Source: S012-113 sp965368405 (GTDB lineage Bacteria > Bacteroidota > Bacteroidia > Cytophagales > Cyclobacteriaceae). From it: DNA of 49,812 nt. How positions within the stretch are numbered: position 1 is the stretch's first letter; each line of letters begins with the position of its first letter. The notes beneath the pieces are model-generated. The model saw nothing but the letters and a program-made list of their open reading frames with translations. It searched no databases and was not told the origin of the DNA. The stretch is from the NCBI GenBank assembly GCA_965368405.1, contig CBDUMS010000015.1:1-49812 (forward strand). The letters run 5' to 3'. Position numbers and translations under genes: made by a program. Positions 25,010-33,832 of this stretch are shown here, piece after piece.

Positions 25010-26404
25010 ATGAAATACGATGTTACTGTAATTGGCTCAGGCCCTGGCGGATATGTGGCCGCTATTCGTTGCGCTCAGCTTGGTTTTAAAACTGCCCTTA
25101 TTGAGAAATACGCTACGCTAGGTGGCACTTGCTTAAACGTGGGATGTATACCATCGAAAGCATTGCTCGATTCATCGGAGCATTTTCATAATGCCGAAAC
25201 CAGCTTTAAAGAGCATGGCATAAATATAACAGGCGTTAAGGCCGACCTAAAGCAGATGATCAAACGTAAAGGTGAGGTTGTTTCGCAAACTACTGACGGG
25301 ATTAACTTCTTGATGAAGAAAAACAAAATCGATGTACATCAGGGTGTGGGATCTTTTGTCGATAAGAATACTATAAAGATATCTGGAGATAAGGAAGAAA
25401 CTATCACAACCGATAAGGTAATCATCGCAACTGGTTCTAAACCATCTAGTTTGCCCTTTATTGAAATTGATAAGAAAAGAGTTATCACCTCGACAGAAGC
25501 TCTAGAATTAAAAGAAATACCGAAACACCTCATCATTATTGGCGGCGGTGTAATTGGACTCGAGCTTGGTTCTGTCTATGCACGCTTAGGTGCTAAAGTA
25601 TCGGTGGTCGAATACATGGATAGTCTTATTCCAACCATGGATAAGATGCTGGGCAGGGAGCTGAAAAAAGTGTTAAAGAAACTAGGGTTCGAATATTACC
25701 TTAAGCATAAGGTTACCGCTGTTAAAGGCACCGCTAAAACAGTAACCGTAACCGCAGAATCACCGAAAGGAGAGAATATAGAACTTAAAGGTGATTATTG
25801 CTTGGTCTCAGTAGGCAGAAGAGCCTATACTGATGGTCTTGGCTTAGATAAAGTAGGTATCCAAACAGATAAGGCAGGCAGAATTGAAGTTGATGGCCAG
25901 CTTAGAACTAATGTTGATAATATTTACGCAATTGGCGATGTAATAAAAGGTGCGATGCTAGCCCATAAAGCAGAAGAAGAGGGCACTTTTGTAGCAGAAG
26001 TGCTTGCCGGTCAAAAACCGCATATTCATTATAATTTGATTCCTGGCGTAGTTTATACATGGCCTGAGGTAGCCAGCGTAGGTTATACCGAAGAGCAGCT
26101 TAAAGCAGATGGCGTTGCCTATAAGGCAGGATCGTTTCCTTTTCGTGCATTAGGCAGAGCGCGGGCAAGTATGGATATTGATGGGCAGGTTAAGGTCTTA
26201 GCCGATAAAAATACAGATGAGATCCTTGGCGTTCATATCATTGGGGCTCGAGCTGCCGATATGATTGCTGCTGCCGTAACGGCTATGGAATATCGTGCCT
26301 CAGCAGAAGATGTTGCCAGAATGTCGCATGCGCACCCAACCTATATGGAGGCAGTTAAAGAAGCTTGCCTGGCTGCTACGGAGGATAGACCAATCCACAT
26401 GTAA
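25010..26404 (+). CDS. lpd: Dihydrolipoyl dehydrogenase (E3)
   Basis: A 464-residue FAD/NAD disulfide oxidoreductase regenerating lipoamide for 2-oxo-acid dehydrogenases. The FAD site is VIGSGPGGYVAAI, the redox pair C41-C46 is in GGTCLNVGCIPSK, the NAD site is IIGGGVIGLELG, and HAHPTYMEAVKEA gives the C-terminal His-Glu dyad. The ATG at 25010 is chosen over an upstream TTG because MKYDVTVIG is the normal start and the upstream bases are a repeat. sucA, sucB and lpd together encode the complete complex. Just after the stop there is a diverged duplicate of the gene's 3' end. Confidence 0.96.
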   Translation: MKYDVTVIGSGPGGYVAAIRCAQLGFKTALIEKYATLGGTCLNVGCIPSKALLDSSEHFHNAETSFKEHGINITGVKADLKQMIKRKGEVVSQTTDGINFLMKKNKIDVHQGVGSFVDKNTIKISGDKEETITTDKVIIATGSKPSSLPFIEIDKKRVITSTEALELKEIPKHLIIIGGGVIGLELGSVYARLGAKVSVVEYMDSLIPTMDKMLGRELKKVLKKLGFEYYLKHKVTAVKGTAKTVTVTAESPKGENIELKGDYCLVSVGRRAYTDGLGLDKVGIQTDKAGRIEVDGQLRTNVDNIYAIGDVIKGAMLAHKAEEEGTFVAEVLAGQKPHIHYNLIPGVVYTWPEVASVGYTEEQLKADGVAYKAGSFPFRALGRARASMDIDGQVKVLADKNTDEILGVHIIGARAADMIAAAVTAMEYRASAEDVARMSHAHPTYMEAVKEACLAATEDRPIHM

Positions 26405-26432
26405 GCTGAGTACGTTACTAGACTTCATATAA

Positions 26433-26477
26433 ATATGCTACGGCAGACAGGCTTGGATAGCAACTACTGAAGATCGA
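26433..26477 (+). pseudogene. Relic resembling the lpd 3' end
   Basis: The 27 bases at 26451-26477 translate as AWIATTEDR, against ACLAATEDR at the end of lpd (26363-26389). By eye 19 of 27 bases match, and most mismatches are at third positions or synonymous, which points to a former coding copy. Upstream, ATATG and GGCAG also align in order. The element is a fragment only. Confidence 0.45.
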
Positions 26478-26487
26478 ATTGGGTGCT

Positions 26488-27003
26488 TTACATCATTGCT
26501 TGAGCAAAAATAATTATAGCAAAAATATAGTACGCTAAAAGTGGCAGGAGGCGCGACCAGAACTTTTTCCAGACTATTGCTGTAAGAAATAAAGCTAATA
26601 AAAGTGGCCGCATCCATTCAAAGGCTCCGCTAGTTTCGATAAAATAACTTAGCCCCATATTTACAAGTATGTAGCTGAAAATAAGAATAAAAAATAAATG
26701 CTGTGCTTTGAGGAAATATACCTTGGTATCCGTATGTTCCTCTTCTGGTGTAAGGACAAATACTGCTTGGGCAAATAATAAAGGTGATATTATATATGCA
26801 GTAAATAATGCAATGTTAGAACTAATTATTTCCAGCTTATCGTAAAGACCAAACCAACTCACGATGAGATTTAAAAACATGGCAATACCCCAGGCCACGC
26901 TTTCCCAGTAGCGATTTGAGTGCCTGAATATTTTAAGCAGGTCCACCATGGCCACACCATAAATTATACCTGGTATTAATAAGATAAACTCGCTCTTACT
27001 CAT
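26488..27003 (-). CDS. Conserved membrane protein of unknown function
   Basis: A 171-residue protein with about five hydrophobic segments and few charged residues except in short loops (FRHSNRYWES, TPEEEHTDTK). I do not recognise a family. The start at 27003 gives an N-terminus that goes directly into the first membrane segment. It is convergent with lpd and divergent from the carbonic anhydrase gene 78 bp away. Confidence 0.65.
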   Translation of the reverse strand: MSKSEFILLIPGIIYGVAMVDLLKIFRHSNRYWESVAWGIAMFLNLIVSWFGLYDKLEIISSNIALFTAYIISPLLFAQAVFVLTPEEEHTDTKVYFLKAQHLFFILIFSYILVNMGLSYFIETSGAFEWMRPLLLALFLTAIVWKKFWSRLLPLLAYYIFAIIIFAQAMM

Positions 27004-27081
27004 CTTTCATTTCATTTAGAAGGTTAAAAATAATTAATATTGTTACTTTAACGAATAACAACCACCACCAAACACAATACT

Positions 27082-27651
27082 ATGGATGCAAATGAAGCCT
27101 TGAATAAATTAAAAGAAGGAAATAACCGCTATGTTAATGGCAACCCAACCACTTCTGCTCAGGCCAATGAGCAGCGCGCTGCGCTAACCAAAGGCCAAAG
27201 TCCTTTTGCTATTATTTTGTCCTGCGCAGATAGTCGTGTAGTTCCCGAGCTTGCATTTGATACGGGCTTAGGCGAAATTTTCATTATCCGTGTTGCCGGA
27301 AATGTGGCCAATACATCTTCTATAGCGAGTATTGAGTACGCTGTAGCTCATCTGGGCACTAAACTTGTTGTTGTAATGGGTCACCAAAGTTGCGGTGCTG
27401 TAGGAGCTGCGGTTGCCGGTGGCGATGCCGGACCAAATCTTAACAAGCTCCTAAGCTATATCCAACCCTCGGTTACGAAACTGGGCGATGATGGCGATCT
27501 TGATGCTATTATTAAAGATAACGCCAATAATTCTGTTGCGACATTAATGAGTAGTTCACAAATAATTTCAGATGCTGTTGCGAAAGATGGCGTAGAAATT
27601 GTTTCGGCCTATTATAGCTTGGAGACAGGTGTAGTGGAGTTTGGGGTGTAA
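27082..27651 (+). CDS. Beta-class carbonic anhydrase
   Basis: A 189-residue zinc enzyme interconverting CO2 and bicarbonate. Zinc ligands C48 (with the D50-R52 dyad in SCADSRV), H101 and C104 (GHQSCGAVGAA) are all present. Length matches the short cytoplasmic beta type, and no signal peptide is seen. Bicarbonate would feed acetyl-CoA carboxylase, whose beta subunit gene is also in this window, but no operon link exists. Confidence 0.94.
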   Translation: MDANEALNKLKEGNNRYVNGNPTTSAQANEQRAALTKGQSPFAIILSCADSRVVPELAFDTGLGEIFIIRVAGNVANTSSIASIEYAVAHLGTKLVVVMGHQSCGAVGAAVAGGDAGPNLNKLLSYIQPSVTKLGDDGDLDAIIKDNANNSVATLMSSSQIISDAVAKDGVEIVSAYYSLETGVVEFGV

Positions 27652-27704
27652 AAATTACTGCCCAGATCTGTTTTAAACTGAATTAATATTATAAAGGCTA
27701 CTCA

Positions 27705-28946
27705 TTATAGAGAAGCTCTTGCGCGTAACCCGTATAATACGATTGAGTTCTGCAGAGTGTTCAGCCCTGGATTAAGCAATAATTGAAAGTCTGGTGTTAT
27801 TGCAATTCTTGAGCTTAACTGTATTCGATAGAATAATTCAATAATATGCTGATCCTCTAGTCCTTCTCCAAAGGTCCCTTCGTTTGGTTGGCTCCAACTA
27901 TAACCCAAGCTTAGGAGGTGACTTCCAGGGTTGGGTTGATAGCCGAGTCCTAAGGACAGGGCATTTTGTAGAAAACTTCCAGCATCCTTGGTATAGGCAT
28001 ACCGTACAAAAGGGAACCATGTTTCATTGATGTACTTTGTTCCGGAGATAACTAATCCCCAACCACTAGGATCGCCTGTCGCCGAGTAAGCGTCTCGTTG
28101 CCAAAGTGAGAGGTGGATGTTATCAAGAACCATATAGTCTTTGGCTGAGGTAATTCCTATTTCAAAATGTTTGAAGTATTCATTTTTACTAAAAAATGTA
28201 TTGATTCCTTCGAAAATGTTGGATGTGTTGCCGTTTAAATCGGCAATGCCAGCCATGGCATAAATATTTTTGGTTATCCAGCCACCGGCGGCGATTCCCA
28301 AATAGCCATCATTGGGCACATTAACTGCCGCTGCACCGGTTGAGAAATTGAAATTGGTAAAGTGCATCCACGGACTGGCCAGTCCATAAACATCAAAGAA
28401 GTCTGTAACATCTAGGAAACCTGCTACAATGGCTACCCTACCCTTGGCAAGTCTTTGTCGCCAGTAAAGATTTTGCGTACGGTAGCCAGAATCATTGAAA
28501 GGAGGGCCAATCATGCCAACGAATCCCATATCTAAGCCTAACCCAGATACCGGGATAGTGCCGTATTTATGTCGATGTTCGATTTTGTAGATCAGAGCCC
28601 CACTATTGCCCGATTTTTTGCCAACAAGCTCCCAAGAACCATAGAAACGAAAAATTCCTGAACCAGCCTCACCTGAACCAATCTTAGCATTACTACCGAA
28701 GTAAAGGGTGGTATAATCAAGGGCAAAAGAAAGATCTGTTTTCTCCTTGACCTTTTCCTTAAAGTCGAAATAAGGTTCAAGAAATTTTAATTCGAAAACG
28801 GGCTGTTGTACTAGTTCGTCAAAAGAAATTCTATTATCTACCTGATCCACACTGCCAAGAGCAGGTATAGAATCAGTTTCTTGAGCAGTTAAATTTGAGC
28901 TCAATAAGCAAGTAATAATTAATGCTCCAACTTTAAACTTCTTCAC
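27705..28946 (-). CDS. OprB-like carbohydrate porin
   Basis: An outer-membrane beta-barrel protein of about 413 residues. The GTG at 28946 is preferred because it gives a clean signal peptide (KKFKVGALIITCLLSSNLTAQ region); a TTG at 28985 would add 13 residues. The C-terminal part (GLEDQHIIELFYRIQLSSRI, then AITPDFQLLLNPGLN) is the OprB/carbohydrate-selective porin signature, and strands alternate through the whole length. It lies immediately downstream of a truncated amidohydrolase relic, so it may once have shared an operon with an intact hydrolase. Confidence 0.75.
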   Translation of the reverse strand: MKKFKVGALIITCLLSSNLTAQETDSIPALGSVDQVDNRISFDELVQQPVFELKFLEPYFDFKEKVKEKTDLSFALDYTTLYFGSNAKIGSGEAGSGIFRFYGSWELVGKKSGNSGALIYKIEHRHKYGTIPVSGLGLDMGFVGMIGPPFNDSGYRTQNLYWRQRLAKGRVAIVAGFLDVTDFFDVYGLASPWMHFTNFNFSTGAAAVNVPNDGYLGIAAGGWITKNIYAMAGIADLNGNTSNIFEGINTFFSKNEYFKHFEIGITSAKDYMVLDNIHLSLWQRDAYSATGDPSGWGLVISGTKYINETWFPFVRYAYTKDAGSFLQNALSLGLGYQPNPGSHLLSLGYSWSQPNEGTFGEGLEDQHIIELFYRIQLSSRIAITPDFQLLLNPGLNTLQNSIVLYGLRARASL

Positions 28947-28989
28947 AAGTACTAGTCTTAAAAATAGTCGTTTTAATATTCGCAAATAA

Positions 28990-29409
28990 TTATTCTCTAT
29001 CTAGTGTTTCTACCCGCATTTTCGATACTTCTATCAAATTTAGCTCTTTCCAGGCTTCTTCTGTGATCTTTTCATAACGCCCTTTTTCTTCAACTGGGAA
29101 GCGAATTACCTGACCAGCAAAGATATCTTTTTGCACCTTGGAATCTTTGACAACGACTGTTCCATAGCCCAATACGTATGGAATGCCTGTGGAAGGCAAT
29201 CCATTAGATCCGGCATCATAGGTCGCATGTTCGGTAACATTCTTAACATCAAAAACTACGATATCAGCGATCATGTCTTCTTGCATTCTGCCTCGTTCCT
29301 GCATGGCTTTTAACCCGGTATCACCTATATATTTCGCTGGCCAGTAGCTTAATTGACTTAATGTGTGCATTAATGGCACTCCTTCTTCCCTGGCAATAAA
29401 GTAAGTAAA
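28990..29409 (-). pseudogene. C-terminal remnant of a D-aminoacylase-type amidohydrolase
   Basis: About 140 residues remain. The frame reads FTYFIAREEGVPLMHTL, then LSYWPAKYIGD, then GRMQEDMIADIVVFD, which is the closing segment of N-acyl-D-amino-acid deacylase-type amidohydrolases. Those are normally about 480-550 residues. The frame stays open upstream only to about 29450, where a stop occurs, and no N-terminal metal-binding half exists nearby. The upstream gene ends at 29452, so most of the gene was deleted. A GTG inside would allow a 129-residue product, but it would lack the active site. Confidence 0.8.
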
Positions 29410-29451
29410 TATTTCATAGTATAAATATCTAAATATTAGTCTAAAGTGTTC

Positions 29452-29895
29452 TTAAAACATAATGCCCTTAGCCATTAGCGATGCCGCAAGTATTAAAAGA
29501 ACCAAGAGGAGAAGTTCAAAATTTAAGACTTGAATGGTTTTCCTGTAAATAGCAGGTTCGATGCTTAGGTCCGCTTTCAATTTAGACCATTTTATAATTC
29601 GAATTGTTGGATAAATTGACAATAATCCAATGATGATAAAGATTGTAAGTTTGAGAAGAAAGATGGGATTCGAAAAATAATAGGAACTTCCTTTCTCAAA
29701 ATAATAGACCCGAAGGAAACCAACGATAAGGACGGATATTGCACTTAGACCATAAAGCCCGTCAATCTTTGCTAGTCGCTTCAGTTCAGCCAAGCTTAGC
29801 TTCGGTTTAAGTAATACTCTTTCGAGAATAACTGTACTTACCAGACCAAAGGCCGATAGAAAATGGAGAAAAGCGAAAATGGCGCTAACTAACAT
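29452..29895 (-). CDS. DUF2214-like membrane protein
   Basis: A 147-residue membrane protein with four hydrophobic segments. The start MLVSAIFAFLHFLSAFGLVS and the KIDGLYGLSAISVLIVGFLRV block resemble the DUF2214 family of predicted membrane proteins with unknown function. It stands between two amidohydrolase-type genes on the same strand; spacing to the upstream gene is 62 bp, so co-transcription is possible. Confidence 0.7.
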   Translation of the reverse strand: MLVSAIFAFLHFLSAFGLVSTVILERVLLKPKLSLAELKRLAKIDGLYGLSAISVLIVGFLRVYYFEKGSSYYFSNPIFLLKLTIFIIIGLLSIYPTIRIIKWSKLKADLSIEPAIYRKTIQVLNFELLLLVLLILAASLMAKGIMF

Positions 29896-29957
29896 GTTTT
29901 AATAGGTTGGTGTATGTTTTACCAGGAATAAGAACTACCAAGGAATAGTGGAATATC

Positions 29958-31310
29958 TTATTTTGTCAAGGTGTTTTTATACACCTTTCCCCCTTTAATC
30001 ACCAGCTTAAGATTGCTGTCTTCTTTTAGAACCTTAACATCTTTTGTTGGATCATTAGTCCAGATATTTAAGTCCGCCCAGGCACCGACTTCTACCACAC
30101 CTAATTTGGCTTCTTTATAAGGGTCTCTACCAGGACCACTCATTTTTAATATATCGGTACAGTTACTGGTTGCCATTTTCATTACATCTAAATCGCTATA
30201 TCCAGTATTTGGTACTTCCATAGCAGAAATAATATTGTCTCTAGCAAACTTTACCTCATCGCCGAACATATCAGATCCTAGAACTACAGTAACACCATAC
30301 TTCTTCATCAATGGTGGAACAATAACAGCCCCCTTATTCACCGCAGTCCCTTTTTCAATCATATCAGGGGTAAACCAATCAGGAAATCCTCCAGCAAATA
30401 GGGTGTATGAACCAAATGGTTGCCAAGACCAAAAGACTCCTTCCGTTTCTGACATTCTTTTAACCGTAGGTTCCGTTATCAAAAAGCCATGCTCAAATGA
30501 TTTTACACCGGCATCTAAAGCGGCATTATATGATCTGTCATGATAGGCATGAACCGCAACATAACTTTCATAAGCGTTTGCAACTTCAACAATTGCCTTG
30601 AGTTCATCGATATTCATCTGTGTCATGTTCAAAGGATCAAATGTGGATGCGACACCACCTCCAGCCATCACTTTGATAAAGTTGGCGCCATTTCTAAAAT
30701 TCCATCTTGTTGCCTTGATTACTTCAGGCACGCCGTCAACTACATGGGTGTTTCTTACCAAGGTCTGATAATTCCCTTCACCAGGTCCTTCATTTGTAGG
30801 ACCCCAATCACCATGTCCACCGGTTTGTGATATCACCGGACCTGATGAATAAATTCTAGGCCCGTCCATTTTACCTTCTAATATCAATCTTGAAAGAGAC
30901 AAGGAATTTCCGCCAATATCTCGAACGGTAGTATAACCCATTTGGATTAACCTATCCGCCATTACCTTGGCTCGAGCACCTTGAGCATAAGCATCGTAAT
31001 CAAACGTTCCTTCAGTCGTTCCGCCCCAGAGCATTAAATGTTGATGCATATCAATCAAACCAGGTATAAGGGTTCCACCTTGACCATCAATTACGGTTGC
31101 GCCTTTCGGAGCTTTAATATTAGCCTTAATTTCTTTGAATTTGCTACCCACAATGAGCACATCTAAAGCTTTTGTCTTGTCACTTGTGCCATCCCAAACC
31201 ATTACATTGGTAATTAGGGTTATTTGTGGCGAGTCTTGAGCTTTTAAAATACTAGAGAGAGAAAAAAAAGCCATCAATAGTAGAACTGAACATAGGTTTT
31301 TACAATTCAT
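29958..31310 (-). CDS. Secreted amidohydrolase (imidazolonepropionase-like)
   Basis: A 450-residue metal-dependent hydrolase with a signal peptide ending near residue 25 (SILKAQD). The binuclear metal site of the amidohydrolase superfamily is complete: HxH in GLIDMHQHLM, Lys in NFIKVMAGGG, His in VAVHAYHD and SFEHGF, and Asp in VLGSDMFGD. Such secreted enzymes often cleave dipeptides or amides in the periplasm; the substrate is unknown. The start codon is followed by a basic residue and a hydrophobic core, supporting it. Confidence 0.88.
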   Translation of the reverse strand: MNCKNLCSVLLLMAFFSLSSILKAQDSPQITLITNVMVWDGTSDKTKALDVLIVGSKFKEIKANIKAPKGATVIDGQGGTLIPGLIDMHQHLMLWGGTTEGTFDYDAYAQGARAKVMADRLIQMGYTTVRDIGGNSLSLSRLILEGKMDGPRIYSSGPVISQTGGHGDWGPTNEGPGEGNYQTLVRNTHVVDGVPEVIKATRWNFRNGANFIKVMAGGGVASTFDPLNMTQMNIDELKAIVEVANAYESYVAVHAYHDRSYNAALDAGVKSFEHGFLITEPTVKRMSETEGVFWSWQPFGSYTLFAGGFPDWFTPDMIEKGTAVNKGAVIVPPLMKKYGVTVVLGSDMFGDEVKFARDNIISAMEVPNTGYSDLDVMKMATSNCTDILKMSGPGRDPYKEAKLGVVEVGAWADLNIWTNDPTKDVKVLKEDSNLKLVIKGGKVYKNTLTK

Positions 31311-31592
31311 AGAATATAGAATTTGATTATTTTACTTTTGGGATACGTTTTAATTCCTTTGAAATAACTAATTATAAATTTCTTTAATCCACTTAATAGA
31401 AATCAAACATTTATTTAAGTTGTTTAACGAATGTATGGCTACAACGAGTCATTCTCGATAATTGGATTAAGCGATAATTTCTAAAAATATATAAAACGCA
31501 TATTTATTACTAGTCAAATATGCACTAAACTAATAATGGGTTAATTTTCGATTAGCCTATCTAAACTATGGGAAAGCTATATTATTTGCAAT
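31311..31592. other. AT-rich intergenic region
   Basis: Together with the adjoining terminator this gap is about 340 bp. It is AT-rich and has stops in all frames. I see no RNA gene, no convincing promoter for the amidohydrolase and no repeat. Confidence 0.6.
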
Positions 31593-31629
31593 AAAAAAAG
31601 GGTGACTCCCCGAAGTAGAATCACCCTTT
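31593..31629 (-). terminator. Rho-independent terminator of the small outer-membrane protein gene
   Basis: AAAGGGTGA (31597-31605) pairs perfectly with TCACCCTTT (31621-31629). On the minus strand it is followed by a T tract, and it lies 20 bp after the stop of the gene at 31649. Confidence 0.85.
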
Positions 31630-31648
31630 GATATCTTATTGGTAAGGA

Positions 31649-32080
31649 TTACATCTTTAAAGTAAGACCAACGCCACCTAGAACGCCTGAGCCGCCTCCA
31701 AATTCTGCGTTAATGCCCCATTTATCAGACCAAAACCATCTTGCTCCTATTTGCGCGCCAAAGTTAAATCCGTCATTTCCAGATTCAATTCTCCATCCGA
31801 GATTAACACCTGCATAAACATCCCACTCTCCAGGGAGTTCAAAAATGTCATCAAAGTAAAAGTTGCCTTTCCCTGCGAACACAAGTGCGTTAAAGTTATA
31901 GTCCGTCGAGAATTGAGGTGCAATTGTTATAACCGAGCTTACAGGAAATTCAATACTAGCATATAGCCCTGTTCCCGCACCACCAACGTTTAAATACTTT
32001 TGAGCTTGGCCGTAAACCGTGCTTGAGCTAAATGCCACTGCACCAATTATAGCAACGATTGTAAATAATCTTTTCATCAT
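31649..32080 (-). CDS. Small outer-membrane beta-barrel-like protein
   Basis: A 143-residue protein with a signal peptide (MMKRLFTIVAIIGAVAFSSS, cleavage after VYGQA). The mature part has alternating short beta strands (GLYASIEFPVSSVITIAPQF, WDVYAGVNLGWRIES, GINAEFGGGSGVLGGVGLTL), as in eight-stranded OmpX/OmpW-like barrels. I do not recognise a named family. A -7-like TATATTTG lies at 32110-32117 on the minus strand, and a strong terminator follows, so it is a single-gene transcript. Confidence 0.75.
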   Translation of the reverse strand: MMKRLFTIVAIIGAVAFSSSTVYGQAQKYLNVGGAGTGLYASIEFPVSSVITIAPQFSTDYNFNALVFAGKGNFYFDDIFELPGEWDVYAGVNLGWRIESGNDGFNFGAQIGARWFWSDKWGINAEFGGGSGVLGGVGLTLKM

Positions 32081-32288
32081 GTGTAATTTTATTTTTTTTG
32101 AATTTTTGGCAAATATAAATAAAAATTAAAAAGGCTTGATTCAGTTCTATTCAATTCCGATTTTCTCCTTGTTCTTTTAAACAAAACAGTAGGTCTGTAT
32201 CGAAAGTCCTCCAAAAGTTCCCAACAACCATCAGCCTAAATTGGCTTATTACAGTTCGGGTCAGCTCTGCAGAGAACGTTTTTGGGGT

Positions 32289-32840
32289 TTATTTTATGGG
32301 TACACGTACTATGGAAGTGTCCCACTTCATAACGAGCTCAGCTCCTTCGTCCGTCGGTTCCAAAATCATAGTGAACATTTCAACTACATTATCAGAATAA
32401 GTTACCGGGACTTCGATTCGAAAAACATCCTTAGAAAAGTCGGGCTCAGAATATCCCCAGCGATTAGCTCCCTTATTCACACCAATTTGCCAGATTTCCT
32501 TACCAGGAAAAGCATATAGCGCATATTTCCCTGCTTTCAATGATTTACCACCAAACGTAATATCGGATGAGACTTCAATCGTAGTAGCTTCGTTGGCTCC
32601 CAGGCGCCAGTATTCCCCCCAAGGCTGAAGAGCCTCGTCCTCTTCTTCACCAAAAATTAACCTCCCTTTCTTGGAAGGTTGGCAATACACAACCTCTACC
32701 TTAAGATTATCTTTCTCGAAACTGACTTTATCTACCGGACTATGTTTTTTGGTATTCAATCTTAGGATGGCAATTGCAGCAACGAGCAACACTACAACAG
32801 TAAAAAACACCATCAACCCAATCTTCCATTTCCGCGTCAT
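32289..32840 (-). CDS. DUF2911 domain-containing membrane-anchored protein
   Basis: A protein of about 183 residues with an N-terminal membrane anchor (KIGLMVFFTVVVLLVAAIAI) and a C-terminal DUF2911 domain. Signatures are PSKKGRLIFGEEEDEALQPW, GEYWRLGANEATTIEVSSDI, KAGKYALYAFPGKEIWQIGV and NRWGYSE. ATG at 32840 is preferred over a GTG five codons upstream because it gives a typical charged start. DUF2911 proteins are common and mostly secreted in Bacteroidota; no activity is known. Confidence 0.85.
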   Translation of the reverse strand: MTRKWKIGLMVFFTVVVLLVAAIAILRLNTKKHSPVDKVSFEKDNLKVEVVYCQPSKKGRLIFGEEEDEALQPWGEYWRLGANEATTIEVSSDITFGGKSLKAGKYALYAFPGKEIWQIGVNKGANRWGYSEPDFSKDVFRIEVPVTYSDNVVEMFTMILEPTDEGAELVMKWDTSIVRVPIK

Positions 32841-32919
32841 CCTGCTAAAATACACTTATTAGCGAATTAGCAAAAGAACTAGCTTGATTTTGAATGATTA
32901 GTTGGCTTACTTTGAACTT

Positions 32920-33300
32920 ATGCTGAATATAGAACTGAAATTCAGGGCATTCAATAAAAAAACGAAGAAACTTTATCGTTCGGGTGCTTTATCATTCTCT
33001 ACAGAAAGACACTCTTTTATGATTTACTCGGATAAAGAGATGGATGCTGTGAAGGATGACGATATGGAAATCATGCAGTACACCGGGCAAAAGGATGTAA
33101 ATAATAAAGAGATATTTCAGCGTGATATCATTCTCATCGATGATGCTAAGAACATGATCGTTTGGGATAATAATCGAGGCGGCTGGTCGTATACCGATGT
33201 AGATCGAAAACTTAAAATGACACCTTTTGGCCGCTCTGAAGCAAATAGGTCCGAAGTTCTTGGTAATGAGTTTGAGAACCCTGATCTTATGAAGCCCTAA
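32920..33300 (+). CDS. YopX family protein
   Basis: A 126-residue protein of the phage-associated YopX family. The opening IELKFRAFNKKTKKLYRSG, the middle MQYTGQKDVNNKEIFQRDII and the ending EVLGNEFENPDL match the YopX pattern. The ATG at 32920 is taken over an upstream TTG. YopX proteins are usually encoded in prophages, but no other phage gene is seen here. Function is unknown. Confidence 0.8.
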   Translation: MLNIELKFRAFNKKTKKLYRSGALSFSTERHSFMIYSDKEMDAVKDDDMEIMQYTGQKDVNNKEIFQRDIILIDDAKNMIVWDNNRGGWSYTDVDRKLKMTPFGRSEANRSEVLGNEFENPDLMKP

Positions 33301-33368
33301 ATTCCTCAGGCCTTTCCGCAGGTTAATAACTACTCTGATAAGGTTAAATTAAACCTTTTCTCTCCATA

Positions 33369-33400
33369 ATAGTCAAATAGACAAACAAGTCTTTGACTAT
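33369..33400 (+). promoter_or_regulatory. Inverted repeat covering a start codon
   Basis: ATAGTCAAA (33369-33377) and TTTGACTAT (33392-33400) are perfectly complementary. The second arm includes the first two bases of the ATG of the following gene. An inner GAC/GTC pair extends the stem. The mRNA hairpin could hide the start codon, or the DNA could be an operator. Confidence 0.5.
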
Positions 33401-33731
33401 GAAAAAACCGATAAGAAATACTTTTTTGATAATGGTGGCAATAGTTCTCGGTTCTACCACTGGTAGTGCTCAGCAGACCAAAAGAAAGATTAATAACAAG
33501 CGTGTTGTATTATATAAGCCCGGTACTCCTTCCGTGCGAATACATACACGAACTATAGCTCGACGAGGGCATGTTTGGATAGACGGCTATTATAGATGGA
33601 ATAAGCGTTCACGCTCTTACATCTGGATAGAGGGTCATCAGATTCGGCAGAAGAAGGGAAAAATATGGGTTTCCGGCAAATGGAAGCGTGTTCCTGGTGG
33701 TTGGACGTATATCTCAGGATTTTGGGCATAG
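33399..33731 (+). CDS. Secreted basic YXWGXW-like repeat protein
   Basis: A 110-residue protein with a signal peptide (NTFLIMVAIVLGSTTGSAQQ). The mature part is basic and has four repeated aromatic units of the type HVWIDGYYRW, YIWIEGHQI, KIWVSGKWKR, WTYISGFW. It resembles the YXWGXW repeat group of small envelope proteins. The ATG at 33399 is preferred over a TTG two codons upstream. Role unknown. Confidence 0.75.
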   Translation: MKKPIRNTFLIMVAIVLGSTTGSAQQTKRKINNKRVVLYKPGTPSVRIHTRTIARRGHVWIDGYYRWNKRSRSYIWIEGHQIRQKKGKIWVSGKWKRVPGGWTYISGFWA

Positions 33732-33784
33732 TATTTGCAAAGAGTAATATATCATAGGTTAAGTTTAGGTTAGGTTAAGCATGA

Positions 33785-33820
33785 GAGGAGTTCACAGAAG
33801 CGTGAACTCCTCCTTGTCTT
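33785..33820 (+). terminator. Terminator after the YXWGXW-like gene
   Basis: GAGGAGTTCAC (33785-33795) and GTGAACTCCTC (33802-33812) form a perfect 11-bp stem with a 6-nt loop, followed by a T-rich tail. It sits between convergent genes. Confidence 0.8.
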
Positions 33821-33832
33821 TTAGGGGTAACC

